DNA from: Bacteroidota bacterium
GTDB lineage: Bacteria > Bacteroidota > Bacteroidia > Flavobacteriales_F > PHOS-HE28
Reading direction: 5' to 3'
Length of the DNA: 17,138 bases
NCBI GenBank assembly: GCA_963169595.1
Contig: CAUJFM010000075.1
Location: 1-17,138, forward strand
The notes below the pieces were generated by a model. It made no database searches. It was not told where the DNA came from and saw only the letters and a program-made list of their open reading frames with translations. Both the position numbers and the translations under genes were made by a program. How positions within the stretch are numbered: position 1 is the stretch's first letter; each line of letters begins with the position of its first letter. Shown one piece after another: positions 6,277 to 14,053 of the stretch.

Positions 6277-8763
6277 ACAGCCGGTGATGGTGATGCTGCT
6301 TGATGTATTGAAGGCGCCACATCCACCTGCCGCCGCGATGTCGTAGTTCACCGTGTAGGTGCCAGGTGCGCTGGCCCCGGGATCCACTTCACCCGTGGTG
6401 GCATTGATGCTGAGCCCCGCAGGCGTGGCCGAGAAGGTCCCGCCCGTGGTGCCCGTGAGGGTAACAGAGGCCGGGCCCGATGCACTGCAGTAGGGCGACC
6501 CGGCGTAGCTGATGCTGGCCTGCGGTGCTGGAACATGGCCCACCGCGACCGTTGCCGTACCACTGCATCCCCCGGGAGCGGTCACGGTCAGGACGAACGT
6601 TGTGTTCTGGTCCACCGGGACACCCAGCGGCTGTTGAACATTGGAGGTGAATCCCGCTGGGATCGACGTCCATGCATAGCTGAGTGCGGCCGGACCGGTC
6701 ACGGATACGTTGTCAATGGCCCAATACCAACCCCACGGAGCCGTGTAGCGGAACCGTACATATACAGTTGGCTGACCAATGAACCCGGCTGGCACCGGGA
6801 TCGTTGCCGAGGCGAAGCTGGCTGCGGTCCCTGCGGTTGCCGTGTAGGTTTGAACGGTCGTCCAGGTAGATCCGTTCGTGGACAATTCCACATACCCCCG
6901 GTCAGCGCCATTGGTCTGTTGACGGAACACATGATGGAACGTGATGTCCGCTGATACCAAGTTGAGCGTACTGAACGAGGGTGATCTCAGGATCGTCGCG
7001 GTATTACCACTGCCCTGGGCGTCACTATTGGTCAGAATGAACTGGGAAGCGTCATTACTGGTGAACGTGGGGTCCGGGGTCCCAGATCCGTTGTAGAAAT
7101 ACGGGCTGTTCCGAAGGGTCCACGCTGCATTGGCCGGTGTACCACCCGTGGATGTGTTGGTCAGCACCCAACCCGATGTCCCGGAGTTGAAGCTCTCCGA
7201 GAATGCGACAAGCGCGGAGGATGTAGCGGAACCGCTCAGGTCCACCGTATTGGCATCCGAGCAGACCGTGGTGGCGCTCGCCGAGGCCGATACCCCAGTA
7301 GGGGCCGGGTTCACCACCACCGGCAAACTGGAAGTTGCACTGCCACACCCGTTGGAGACCGTAATGGTATAGTCCCCACTGACGGCACCGCTCACCGAGA
7401 CCGTTGGGCTGGCCGCGTTCGGTGCGAACGTACCCTGGCCGCTCCAGGCATAGGTCAATGGTCCACTGCCATTCGCCGTAGCATTCAAGGTCAAGGATTC
7501 CCCGGAACAGATGGGGCTGTTGCTGGTGGCCGAGCTGATCTCCGGAACTGTGCAGAAATTCAGACGAACGTAGCGGAAGTGACCTGCAGTGCCAGCCTGA
7601 TCATCGCAAATGGACAGCACCCAGGTCCCGTTGGGGTCGCCGGTGAAGCCTGCCAAGGTCTGCTCGGGAGCGTAGGTACCCGCCACGTTGCTCATATTGC
7701 TGTTGCTCAGCGCGGTGCCCCCATCCTGAAGGGTCAAGGCCGCATTCGGACAGTTGTTGGGATCGCCCAAGTTGTTACCCGTACCGAAACGGTCGAGCAC
7801 AAGGCTCCGGGTCACGCCGGATGGCGAGGTGAGGCGGATCTCCAGGTCTGCATTGTTGTTGTGGCTGACGATGAGGTCGACGCTCAGCAGACGCGCATTG
7901 CCCGGGGCCGTCCCCAAGGTGGTGGGCAAGCCGGACTGGGGCAACGAGACCCGGGTGGGGGCATTGCTGGCACAGCCATTGTCCACGATGGAGTTGAAGC
8001 TTCCGGTCGTGGTCAAGCAGGTCCCTTCGGTATAAGGCATGGAAACGACCACACGGCCATTCGCACCATCTCCGCCATTCCTGAAGGTCGTTCCGCCGTT
8101 GCGAAAAGCGCCGCCACCACCGCCACCGGGGATCGATCCGTCTGAACCATCACCAGAACTGCTGCTGCGGCCATCACCGCCGTCACCACCTCCAGCCGGT
8201 GCAGTGGCACCAGCAGGGTTCGCGCCATTGATGCCATTGGCAGCCGTGCCAGCACTTGAACCACCACCACCACCACCAAAGAACACGGTGCCATTACCAC
8301 CTGCACCACCGCTATACACGACATTACCAATGCAAGATCCAGCAGAACCGCCGGCTGCTCCATTCTGATTCGTGTTGGATGCACTGTTGCCTCCGACCGC
8401 CAGTATGGTGGCCGTAGAGCTGAACCACGAGGAGCCACCAGCAGCAGCATTGGATGTACTGCCGGCTCCAACGGTCACCGTATAGTTTCCCGGGGAAACG
8501 CTCAGGACACTGCGTGCATAAGCCCCCCCGCCACCGCCACCACCTGCGCCGTTACTGTTACGCGAGCCCCCTCTTCCACCGCCACCCCAGCACTCCACCG
8601 TAACCTGCGAAACACCGGTCGGCACCTGGTAAGTGCCTGAGGCCGTGTAGGGAACAGCCAACTGCCCGAAGGCATCGGCCAGGAACACCAGCCCCAGGGC
8701 CAGTGTCAGCATCGGCCGCGGCAGGCGACCGGCAAGAACGTACAGTGACTTCATCGTTTTCAT
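3688..8763 (-). CDS. Giant T9SS-secreted mosaic protein (glycine-rich, P-domain, Ig-like, MAM-like, SprB-like, PKD)
   Basis: A secreted multidomain protein of about 1691 residues. Numbered from the ATG at 8763, it has: a signal peptide at 1-34; a glycine-rich domain at about 45-245; a proprotein-convertase P-like jelly-roll at 252-404; an Ig-like domain at 407-487; a second Ig-like domain at 488-743 split by a MAM-like insert (about 519-691); a further Ig-like domain at 747-828; the module shared with the neighbouring giant gene (830-1691), which includes two SprB-like repeats (about 1372-1522), a PKD domain (1523-1603, WDFGDG) and a C-terminal sorting-type domain (about 1613-1691). That last domain implies export by the type IX system, with surface attachment or release. 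The open frame extends to 8832, but residues before this ATG do not look like signal peptide; 8754 is an alternative start. The likely role is adhesion or matrix binding (inference). No catalytic motif was seen. Confidence 0.88.
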   Translation of the reverse strand: MKTMKSLYVLAGRLPRPMLTLALGLVFLADAFGQLAVPYTASGTYQVPTGVSQVTVECWGGGGRGGSRNSNGAGGGGGGGAYARSVLSVSPGNYTVTVGAGSTSNAAAGGSSWFSSTATILAVGGNSASNTNQNGAAGGSAGSCIGNVVYSGGAGGNGTVFFGGGGGGSSAGTAANGINGANPAGATAPAGGGDGGDGRSSSSGDGSDGSIPGGGGGGAFRNGGTTFRNGGDGANGRVVVSMPYTEGTCLTTTGSFNSIVDNGCASNAPTRVSLPQSGLPTTLGTAPGNARLLSVDLIVSHNNNADLEIRLTSPSGVTRSLVLDRFGTGNNLGDPNNCPNAALTLQDGGTALSNSNMSNVAGTYAPEQTLAGFTGDPNGTWVLSICDDQAGTAGHFRYVRLNFCTVPEISSATSNSPICSGESLTLNATANGSGPLTYAWSGQGTFAPNAASPTVSVSGAVSGDYTITVSNGCGSATSSLPVVVNPAPTGVSASASATTVCSDANTVDLSGSATSSALVAFSESFNSGTSGWVLTNTSTGGTPANAAWTLRNSPYFYNGSGTPDPTFTSNDASQFILTNSDAQGSGNTATILRSPSFSTLNLVSADITFHHVFRQQTNGADRGYVELSTNGSTWTTVQTYTATAGTAASFASATIPVPAGFIGQPTVYVRFRYTAPWGWYWAIDNVSVTGPAALSYAWTSIPAGFTSNVQQPLGVPVDQNTTFVLTVTAPGGCSGTATVAVGHVPAPQASISYAGSPYCSASGPASVTLTGTTGGTFSATPAGLSINATTGEVDPGASAPGTYTVNYDIAAAGGCGAFNTSSSITITGCAYYSQGSGNINGAIWATTPVGTPIAVNWNSTTSMVIQTGDTITVNANSAIEDLTTQATSRLVVNAGNTLNVHGDQLTLAQFSVSAATGEVTLESTSPVTIAVTGTVAFNDLTVNASAGVTVTGGINIFGTLQLNDGAFNASSATVVLRSDATRTGRLGPVDPSASYTGDLTVQRYIPGGATNWRLLGSPVAGETVNDWKDDFFTAGFPGSHYPNFYDPPGSGIHWPSVRKYDETVADASMNVGLVGVTGTAEALATGRGYAVWSGDNLGGTNPFVVDVTGAPMVANSPITLPITWTNSGNPAADGYNLVSNPLPSPIDFASISRGADVQNFYWIYNPANGNNATWNGLVGTNGANGVIQSSQGFWLKADGPAVTTTVSESAKVGGNTGGVFGGSQDGPMPMVRLHLASTVNSYSDETVVVFAEGTPAYEEGDVAKFVFSHPAAPQIATRSSDDHNLAISMYGEFAEAISIPVLVNVAVNGTYTVTATQLEGVSGMSCLTLEDLQTGIITPLTEGATYSFVVLANDDESEPRLILHATAPLQRTLVPVTCHGANDGAASVSLPGVSSGSVTWMTASGQVVAEGALSNGTAGINGLQPGNYSVSVNLGGTCAAIVNDFTITEPFALEVQADVVWASCPDQADGQIALQVLGGTAPHAFTWSTGDTGSSINVAAGSYTVTVTDANGCTLEGTYTVESGPAVSVGITVDQPVVLLGSAIQFGTSVDDYDEVHWDFGDGTMSEQPAVAHTYTTPGTYTVTQTIILGACSNSTTTEVTVELTTGVEQADQGILTARVEGDHIVILHPYGTRDLRYELRDAAGRLVIDRMATGSTGRVLVPVQELTTGVWMLTVRSGEVVRTFRLPVVR
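6691..7209 (-). other. MAM-like jelly-roll coding insert inside an Ig-like domain
   Basis: Residues about 519-691 of the glycine-rich giant protein, from SESFNSGTSGW to AIDNVSVTG. The left flank (VSASASATTVCSDANTVDLS) and right flank (YAWTSIPAGFTSN) together make one ordinary Ig/PKD-like domain. Base composition of the insert is lower in GC than its flanks. Confidence 0.65.
8261..8278. repeat. Six-unit CCA trinucleotide run inside the glycine-rich domain
   Basis: Six consecutive CCA units, read on the coding strand as glycine codons of the GGT type within a run of six glycines. Loss or gain of a unit would keep the frame. Confidence 0.85.
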
Positions 8764-8803
8764 GGTCGAAGAGTTTGCCCCGCACACGGCGGAACGGCCC
8801 TTT

Positions 8804-8836
8804 ATTCGTGGGGCACCCATAAAAGGTTCCACGAAT
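8804..8836. repeat. 8-bp inverted repeat upstream of the glycine-rich giant gene
   Basis: ATTCGTGG (8804-8811) and CCACGAAT (8829-8836) are perfect inverted copies separated by 17 bases, lying 41-73 bases upstream of the chosen ATG. It could be an operator or a hairpin in the 5' leader. There is no T run, so it is not a terminator. Confidence 0.45.
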
Positions 8837-8901
8837 CGACCATATCAGCTGACAAAAGCAGCTCATCGGATCGACCAACACCGAAAAAGCCGGCATGAAA
8901 A

Positions 8902-8930
8902 GCGATCGGCCCCGCCAAGTGGCGGGGCCG
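8902..8930 (-). terminator. Probable terminator hairpin after the Calx-beta giant gene
   Basis: A perfect 10-bp GC-rich stem (8930-8921 with 8916-8907) with the 4-base loop ACTT starts 24 bases after the stop of the 1650-residue gene. The tail is only a short GCTTTTC several bases later, so termination may be weak and some readthrough into the next giant gene is possible. Confidence 0.65.
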
Positions 8931-8954
8931 ACCCTCAGTTGAGCTGGGAACTGG

Positions 8955-11546
8955 TCAATGCACCACAGGCACCCGCAGCGTGCGCTGGTCCCGGCCGGCC
9001 GTTACCCGGATGAAATAGACCCCGGAGGCCAGTCCATTGGCGGGCAGATAGATCCGCTCGGCTTTCACCGCGGCGGTGCGCTGCATGATCAGCTGGCCGG
9101 TGGCATCCAGCACATCCACCACGGCACGACCATCCTCCTCCAGACCGAGCTCGACCACCAACTGGTCGAACATCTGCCAGGCGCGGAACACGTTGCGGTC
9201 CTGACCACGGATGCCCGTGCTCAGTTCCACAGTGATGTCGATGGTGCTGGACGCCATGCAGAGGCCATCGTCCACGGTGAGGATCACCGTGTAGTTGCCG
9301 GGCACCAGGTAGGTGTGAACCACCTCCCCGCCTGCCGCCAGGCTGCCATCGCCAAAGGCCCAGGAATAGGTCGCGTCGTCCACCACGGCAGCTTGGAACA
9401 ACTGTTCCTGGCCCACCAGCACCGTACTGGCCAGGGGCACGATCGCCGCATCCGGGCCGGTGCCGCTGGCAATGGTCAGACCATCACTGCTCCATGCACA
9501 GCCGTTGGCATCGGTCACGGTCACGGTGTAGGCGCCCGCACCGGCCACCAGGTCCTCCGTGGTGGCACCGTTGCTCCACGCGAAGGCATACGGTGCGGTG
9601 CCACCGAGCACCAGCAGGTCCAGCGCGCCATCCGCCACGTTGGGGCAGCTGGCATCGGCCACCGTGGCCACGGCCTCCAGTTCAAAGGGTGCCGAGATGG
9701 TGAAGGGCATGCTGAGCTGGGCACACGCTCCACCGGCTGATACCTGAACGGCATAGCTGCCGGCCTGCAGCCCACCGAAGCTGGCCGTACCGGCGCCCAC
9801 CGTCTGCTGAAGGAGCACGGTGCCGAACGCATCGGTCCAGGTCACTTCCACCGGGCCTTGGGCGACCTCCACGCTGGCCTGGCCATTGGGGGTGTTGGCA
9901 CAGGTGGCGTTGAGCGTGGTGAAGGGCAGCGGGGCTGTGGCGCGCAGTTGGAAACGCAATTGGGCGGGATCGGCATCGGCCTCCATGGTGAAGGTGTAGG
10001 CGGCTCCTTCACCGATCGGGGTCACCGTGCCGGTGGCGAGGTCCTCCAGGCTAAGGCAGGTGAGGCCCAGCGGGGCCAGGGTCGAAGCCGTGATGGTGTA
10101 CGCGCCCGTGACGCCCACGTTCACCATCAGCGGGATCACAATGTCGTTGGCATAGGCGCCGTAGGCATTGATGGCGAGCAGTTCATTGCCCGGGCCACGC
10201 GTGCCGATCTGGGGGGCTGCGGGGTGGGCCAGGATCACCTTGGTGACATCCTGTGCATCCACTGCGGGAGAGCCTTCGGCAAAGACCACGAGGGTCTCAT
10301 CGCTGAAGGTGTTCAGGTCGCTGGAGACCTGCAGGCGCAGACCTGGGACCTGGGGCACCTCGCTGCCTCCGAAGAAACCGCCCGAATTGCCAGCCACCTT
10401 GTCATTCTCCTCCACTTGCACTGCGGGCGAGGTCGCATTTGCCTTCAACCAGAAGGCCTGCCCGCTCTGGATGATGTTGGTACCACCGTTCAGGCCGAAT
10501 CCAAGGTCGATGTCATATACCGCGGAGTTGCCCGTTGCAGGATTGTAGTAGGTGATGTAATCATCCACATTGGTCCGTGCGAGGTTGCTAAAGAGCACCG
10601 CGCTGGGCACCGGGTTGCTCACCAGGTTCCACCCATCAATGGTCGGGTTGCCCGTGCTGGTGAAGGTCAGAGGCAGCTCGATCGGCGCACTGGCGATGTG
10701 GGGGGCACCGGTGAGGTCGATGGTGAAGGGGTTGGTACCACCCAGGTTGTCGCCGCACCACACCGCGAAGCCCTGTCCTTGTACCAGCGCTTGCAGGTTG
10801 CTGGACACGCCCACCAGGCCGCTGTCCACATCGGCGAAGGTGTTGGTCTCATCGTACCAGCGGATGCTGGGCCACAGGTTGCCGCTGCCGGGCGGGTCCT
10901 GGAAGTTGGGGAACTGCGAACCGGGGTATCCGGCGGTGATGAAGTCATCCTGCCAGCCGTTCACCGTGGCACCGGCCACCGGGCTGCCCAGCAGGCGCCA
11001 GTTGGTGGCGCCACCGGGGATGTAGCGCTGCACGGTGAGGTCACCGAGGTAGTCGGCGCTGGCAGCCACCGGACCCAGGCGGCCCGTGCGGGTGGCATCG
11101 CTGCGCAGTTGCACCGTGGCGGCCGTGGCATCAAGGTCACCATCGGCGAGCAACAGGGTCCCGAAGATCCCCACACCACCCGTCACCGTGGTCCCCGCAG
11201 GGGTGTTCACCGTCAGGTCGTTGAAGTTCACGGTGCCGGTCACGGCCATGGTCACTGGCGTGGTGGCTACCAGTTCCACTTCGCCGCTCACGGGCGAGAT
11301 GGTGAACTGGGCCAGGTTCAACTGATCGCCATGCACGGTCAGCAACTGTTCGCTGCCGATCAGCAGGCGGCTGGTGGCCTCCAAGGTGAGGTCGTTGATG
11401 TTGGTGTTGCCGTTCACGGTCACCGTGTCCCCGCTCTGCACCACCATGCTGCTTCCGGTGGTCCAGAGGGCCGGTCCGGGCGTTCCCACCGGCGCGTCCG
11501 CCCAGATCGGGTCGTTCACGTTGCCGTTGCCCTGACTGTAGTAGGC
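8955..11546 (-). repeat. Copy B of the duplicated 2.6-kb C-terminal module
   Basis: It codes for the last 863 residues of the Calx-beta giant protein, starting at AYYSQGNGN. It is the partner of copy A at 3688-6276. The best-conserved stretch is around GDLTVQRYIPGGATNWRLLG and NLGGTNPF; the SprB/PKD/sorting end is more diverged. Confidence 0.9.
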
Positions 11547-13907
11547 CGGGACAGCCGTGGTGCTTACGCTGATGGTGTTGCTGTTGCCACCCGTGCTGCA
11601 ACCGCCGGTGCTGCGCACCACATAGTAGTAGGTGGTGAGCGGGTCCAGACCGGTGAGGTTCACCGAGGTGACGTTGCCCACATTGGCATTGTTGTAGCCG
11701 GTGAGGAAGGTGGGCACGCCGCCCAGCACGATGTTGTCGACGTAGTTCCGACGTGTGGCGGCCGCATTCGCGAAACTCGTGTAGATGCCGAAGTAGCTCG
11801 ACGTGCTGTGCGCATTATCGGTCAGTGTACCCGCGCTCGTGGCCGGTTCGCTGGCATAGGTGAAACCTGTGCCATAGAACAGCTCGAACGTACCTGAATT
11901 GGAACGGGTCACCCGGATATTGAGGCCGTTGGTGAGCGCCGCAGTGGCCACCGCAGGGCTGCCGGGGAAGTCGCCGATCTTGGTCTTGGTGGAGTTGGTG
12001 CTGCGCCACAGCTCGATCGCGTCATTAGCGCCGTCCACACCGATCCGCAGGTAATACCCGTTGAAGGGTTGTCCGATGGCCGTCACCGCCGCATCCGCCA
12101 TCAACACGATGCCGAAATGGTTCGCTGTTGAAGGCCCGAAAACGGGTGAGGCCCAGCTGAATCGCCATTGACCCACCTCGGTGGAAGCCGTGAGGAGCAC
12201 CGCATTCTGGATGCTCGCGTTCGAGGCGAGGAAGGAACCGTCCGTGGAAGCCGCACCACCGGGAACGGTGCCATCCGTGAGCACGGAAAAACTGCCGGTG
12301 CTTCCGGTCCACACCGGACCGCTAGTGAATTGGCCATCGGTAAAGTCCTCACTGGCGGTCGGGCTCAGCGCGTACACATCGAGGAAATAGCTGGTGGCGC
12401 CGGGCACGGCGTTCCAGTTGGCCGTGAAGGTGTAGCTGCCTGCACCAGTGGCCGCCGTGGCCACCGGATTGGCGGCTGTTTCGTTGTCCGTGATGGTGAG
12501 CGTGCGGCTGCCGTTGGGGCCGATAAAGGGCGTGCCCTGACCGCCCGTGAGGTTGGACAGGCCGAAGGTGAGCGATGCGTTCCCGTCGCACAGGCCGTTG
12601 TCCGTCACCGTGAGGGTCACCGTTTGCGGTGCAGCACTGTTGGCGGGGAAGGTCACGGTCTGGGTAGTGAATCCGTTGATCCGGCTGCCATCCCCGGCCG
12701 TGAGGCTCACATCCGCCGAGGTGGCCACGGAAGGACTGGGGTTGGTGATGTTGACCACCACATCATAGGTGCCCACCCCTTCGCTGACCGTGGCACTGGT
12801 CACGGCGAAACTCACTCCTGTGCATTGGTCGTCATTGTTCACCGTGAGCACATGGCTGGCGTTGGCACCAATGGTGGGCGTACCCTGGCCGCCCGTGATG
12901 CCCGTGATGGTGAAGGTGACATTGCCGCTGCCGTCGCAGAGCAGGTTGTCGTTCAGCGTCACCAGGCAGTTCTCGTTGCTGCCGCTATTGGCCGGGAAGG
13001 TGATCGGCGAAGTGAAGGTGGTGATGCGGCCCGTAGCCCCCGTGGCCGCGATGGTGACGTTGGTGGCGTTGCTGGCGTCGAAGTTGGTGATGGCCAGGGC
13101 CAGGTTCGTGGTGCCGGCGTTCTCCGATACGCTGCTGCTGGTGCTGGCGAACTGGACGGAAGTATTCGTACCGCCTGACACGGTCCATGAAATGGTCACA
13201 TCATCAATGGCCAATACGTGGTCGTTCCCAGTGTCGTTCTGATCATCCCATTTGATCATCACGTAACTACCTGCAGGAATACTCACAGATGGCAACACAA
13301 CTCCAGAGATCACCACTCTGTTAGCGCTAGCATTACCATCCAACGCTGCCGTACCTGTCGTAATTGGCGACGTGAATGTGGCTCCCGAAACTGCCGTCCA
13401 ACCAGTTGAAACACCAGGATTAAGGGATGCGATCGGAGTTGCACTGACTTGATAGTAAACGAGTAAGGACTGAGGAGTCGTATTGCCATTGACCCGCCAC
13501 TGTTCGCCTGTGTATGATAGTGTCAGACTGGTTATTGTAGTTGCGGAGTTGTTCCTGAGCAGAACACCGTGTGCAATGCTCCCAGTTCCATTCGAAGCCA
13601 AAGAACCCAAGGCTCGCTCAGAATTAGAGGTCGCCCCCAAACTGTATCGAGCTCCGGCGGTTCCAGAACCCGACCCCACCGTGTATGTACCGGGATCTGT
13701 TCCAGCCATTTGCGAGTACCAATTCGCAATTGTGGAGTTATTTGTCCAAGTGAAAGGACCACCTGAATTGGCCAGAGTATTAAAATCTTGGGTCGCACTA
13801 CCTGTTACGGTCATGCTGATCTGTGCCTGAGCATGGCCGATCCAAAAAGTGCCAGCTGTGAACAAGATTGAAGCAAGCGCACTTCGAAGCGTCCAGAACT
13901 TCCTCAT
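8955..13907 (-). CDS. Giant T9SS-secreted mosaic protein (Calx-beta, split FN3 with LamG-like insert, SprB-like, PKD)
   Basis: A secreted protein of 1650 residues. Signal peptide 1-29 ends in AQA. Then follow an N-terminal jelly-roll-like domain (about 30-245), two Calx-beta-like repeats (about 247-359 and 362-476, each with a TFxxxxITGGQGTP-type ending), an FN3 domain whose two halves (about 478-513 and 732-785) flank a LamG-like jelly-roll (about 514-731, opening EDFTDGQFTSG), and the 863-residue module shared with the next gene. That module has an uncharacterised middle part, SprB-like repeats (about 1330-1480), PKD (1486-1562) and a sorting-type C-terminus (about 1568-1650, with GVYFIRV and final VPVVH). 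Calx-beta and PKD domains suggest calcium-stabilised extended structure. An adhesin role is inferred from architecture only. The first 720 or so coding bases are much poorer in GC than the rest. No convincing promoter was found. Confidence 0.88.
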   Translation of the reverse strand: MRKFWTLRSALASILFTAGTFWIGHAQAQISMTVTGSATQDFNTLANSGGPFTWTNNSTIANWYSQMAGTDPGTYTVGSGSGTAGARYSLGATSNSERALGSLASNGTGSIAHGVLLRNNSATTITSLTLSYTGEQWRVNGNTTPQSLLVYYQVSATPIASLNPGVSTGWTAVSGATFTSPITTGTAALDGNASANRVVISGVVLPSVSIPAGSYVMIKWDDQNDTGNDHVLAIDDVTISWTVSGGTNTSVQFASTSSSVSENAGTTNLALAITNFDASNATNVTIAATGATGRITTFTSPITFPANSGSNENCLVTLNDNLLCDGSGNVTFTITGITGGQGTPTIGANASHVLTVNNDDQCTGVSFAVTSATVSEGVGTYDVVVNITNPSPSVATSADVSLTAGDGSRINGFTTQTVTFPANSAAPQTVTLTVTDNGLCDGNASLTFGLSNLTGGQGTPFIGPNGSRTLTITDNETAANPVATAATGAGSYTFTANWNAVPGATSYFLDVYALSPTASEDFTDGQFTSGPVWTGSTGSFSVLTDGTVPGGAASTDGSFLASNASIQNAVLLTASTEVGQWRFSWASPVFGPSTANHFGIVLMADAAVTAIGQPFNGYYLRIGVDGANDAIELWRSTNSTKTKIGDFPGSPAVATAALTNGLNIRVTRSNSGTFELFYGTGFTYASEPATSAGTLTDNAHSTSSYFGIYTSFANAAATRRNYVDNIVLGGVPTFLTGYNNANVGNVTSVNLTGLDPLTTYYYVVRSTGGCSTGGNSNTISVSTTAVPAYYSQGNGNVNDPIWADAPVGTPGPALWTTGSSMVVQSGDTVTVNGNTNINDLTLEATSRLLIGSEQLLTVHGDQLNLAQFTISPVSGEVELVATTPVTMAVTGTVNFNDLTVNTPAGTTVTGGVGIFGTLLLADGDLDATAATVQLRSDATRTGRLGPVAASADYLGDLTVQRYIPGGATNWRLLGSPVAGATVNGWQDDFITAGYPGSQFPNFQDPPGSGNLWPSIRWYDETNTFADVDSGLVGVSSNLQALVQGQGFAVWCGDNLGGTNPFTIDLTGAPHIASAPIELPLTFTSTGNPTIDGWNLVSNPVPSAVLFSNLARTNVDDYITYYNPATGNSAVYDIDLGFGLNGGTNIIQSGQAFWLKANATSPAVQVEENDKVAGNSGGFFGGSEVPQVPGLRLQVSSDLNTFSDETLVVFAEGSPAVDAQDVTKVILAHPAAPQIGTRGPGNELLAINAYGAYANDIVIPLMVNVGVTGAYTITASTLAPLGLTCLSLEDLATGTVTPIGEGAAYTFTMEADADPAQLRFQLRATAPLPFTTLNATCANTPNGQASVEVAQGPVEVTWTDAFGTVLLQQTVGAGTASFGGLQAGSYAVQVSAGGACAQLSMPFTISAPFELEAVATVADASCPNVADGALDLLVLGGTAPYAFAWSNGATTEDLVAGAGAYTVTVTDANGCAWSSDGLTIASGTGPDAAIVPLASTVLVGQEQLFQAAVVDDATYSWAFGDGSLAAGGEVVHTYLVPGNYTVILTVDDGLCMASSTIDITVELSTGIRGQDRNVFRAWQMFDQLVVELGLEEDGRAVVDVLDATGQLIMQRTAAVKAERIYLPANGLASGVYFIRVTAGRDQRTLRVPVVH
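11714..12368 (-). other. LamG-like jelly-roll coding insert inside an FN3 domain
   Basis: Residues about 514-731 of the Calx-beta giant protein. Left of it, FTANWNAVPGATSYFLDV is a typical Bacteroidota FN3 first half. Right of it, TGYNNANVGNVTSVNLTGL is the matching second half. Joining the two gives a normal-sized FN3 domain, so the intervening block is a nested domain. Boundaries are accurate to about 5 residues. Confidence 0.7.
13150..13907 (-). other. Low-GC 5' section of the Calx-beta giant gene
   Basis: Hand counts give 26/60 GC at 13741-13800, 28/60 at 13501-13560 and 29/60 at 13261-13320, against 43/60 at 13021-13080. The change falls near 13150-13200, which is the boundary between the N-terminal jelly-roll domain and the first Calx-beta repeat. 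Confidence 0.8.
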
Positions 13908-14053
13908 GAGATATGGTGATTACGCCCTGGACCGGGATGTACAGGACGGTGTGAACAACAGCGTTTGGGATGCCGAAGGTAACCACCGCCCCGCTATCCA
14001 CAGCACCCTGTTGACAACGCCCCCAGGACCTCAGCATGCCGCGGCCAGTAACA

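Noticed and set aside
8764..8832. Longer start of the glycine-rich giant gene
   Set aside because: The extra 23 residues are not hydrophobic and would bury the signal peptide; they also cross the inverted repeat in the leader.
8804..8836. Inverted repeat as transposon end or attachment site
   Set aside because: There is no transposase or integrase gene, no target duplication and no second copy in the window.
9858..11897. 679-codon plus-strand open frame opposite the Calx-beta giant gene
   Set aside because: It has shadow-frame composition (His, Gly, Val, Ala, Gln) and no recognisable domain; a similar antisense frame lies opposite the paralogous module at 4315-6027, which shows it comes from the sense codon pattern.
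13994..14002. CTATCCACA, one mismatch from a DnaA box
   Set aside because: It is a single imperfect copy without AT-rich DNA or further boxes, so no evidence of an origin.
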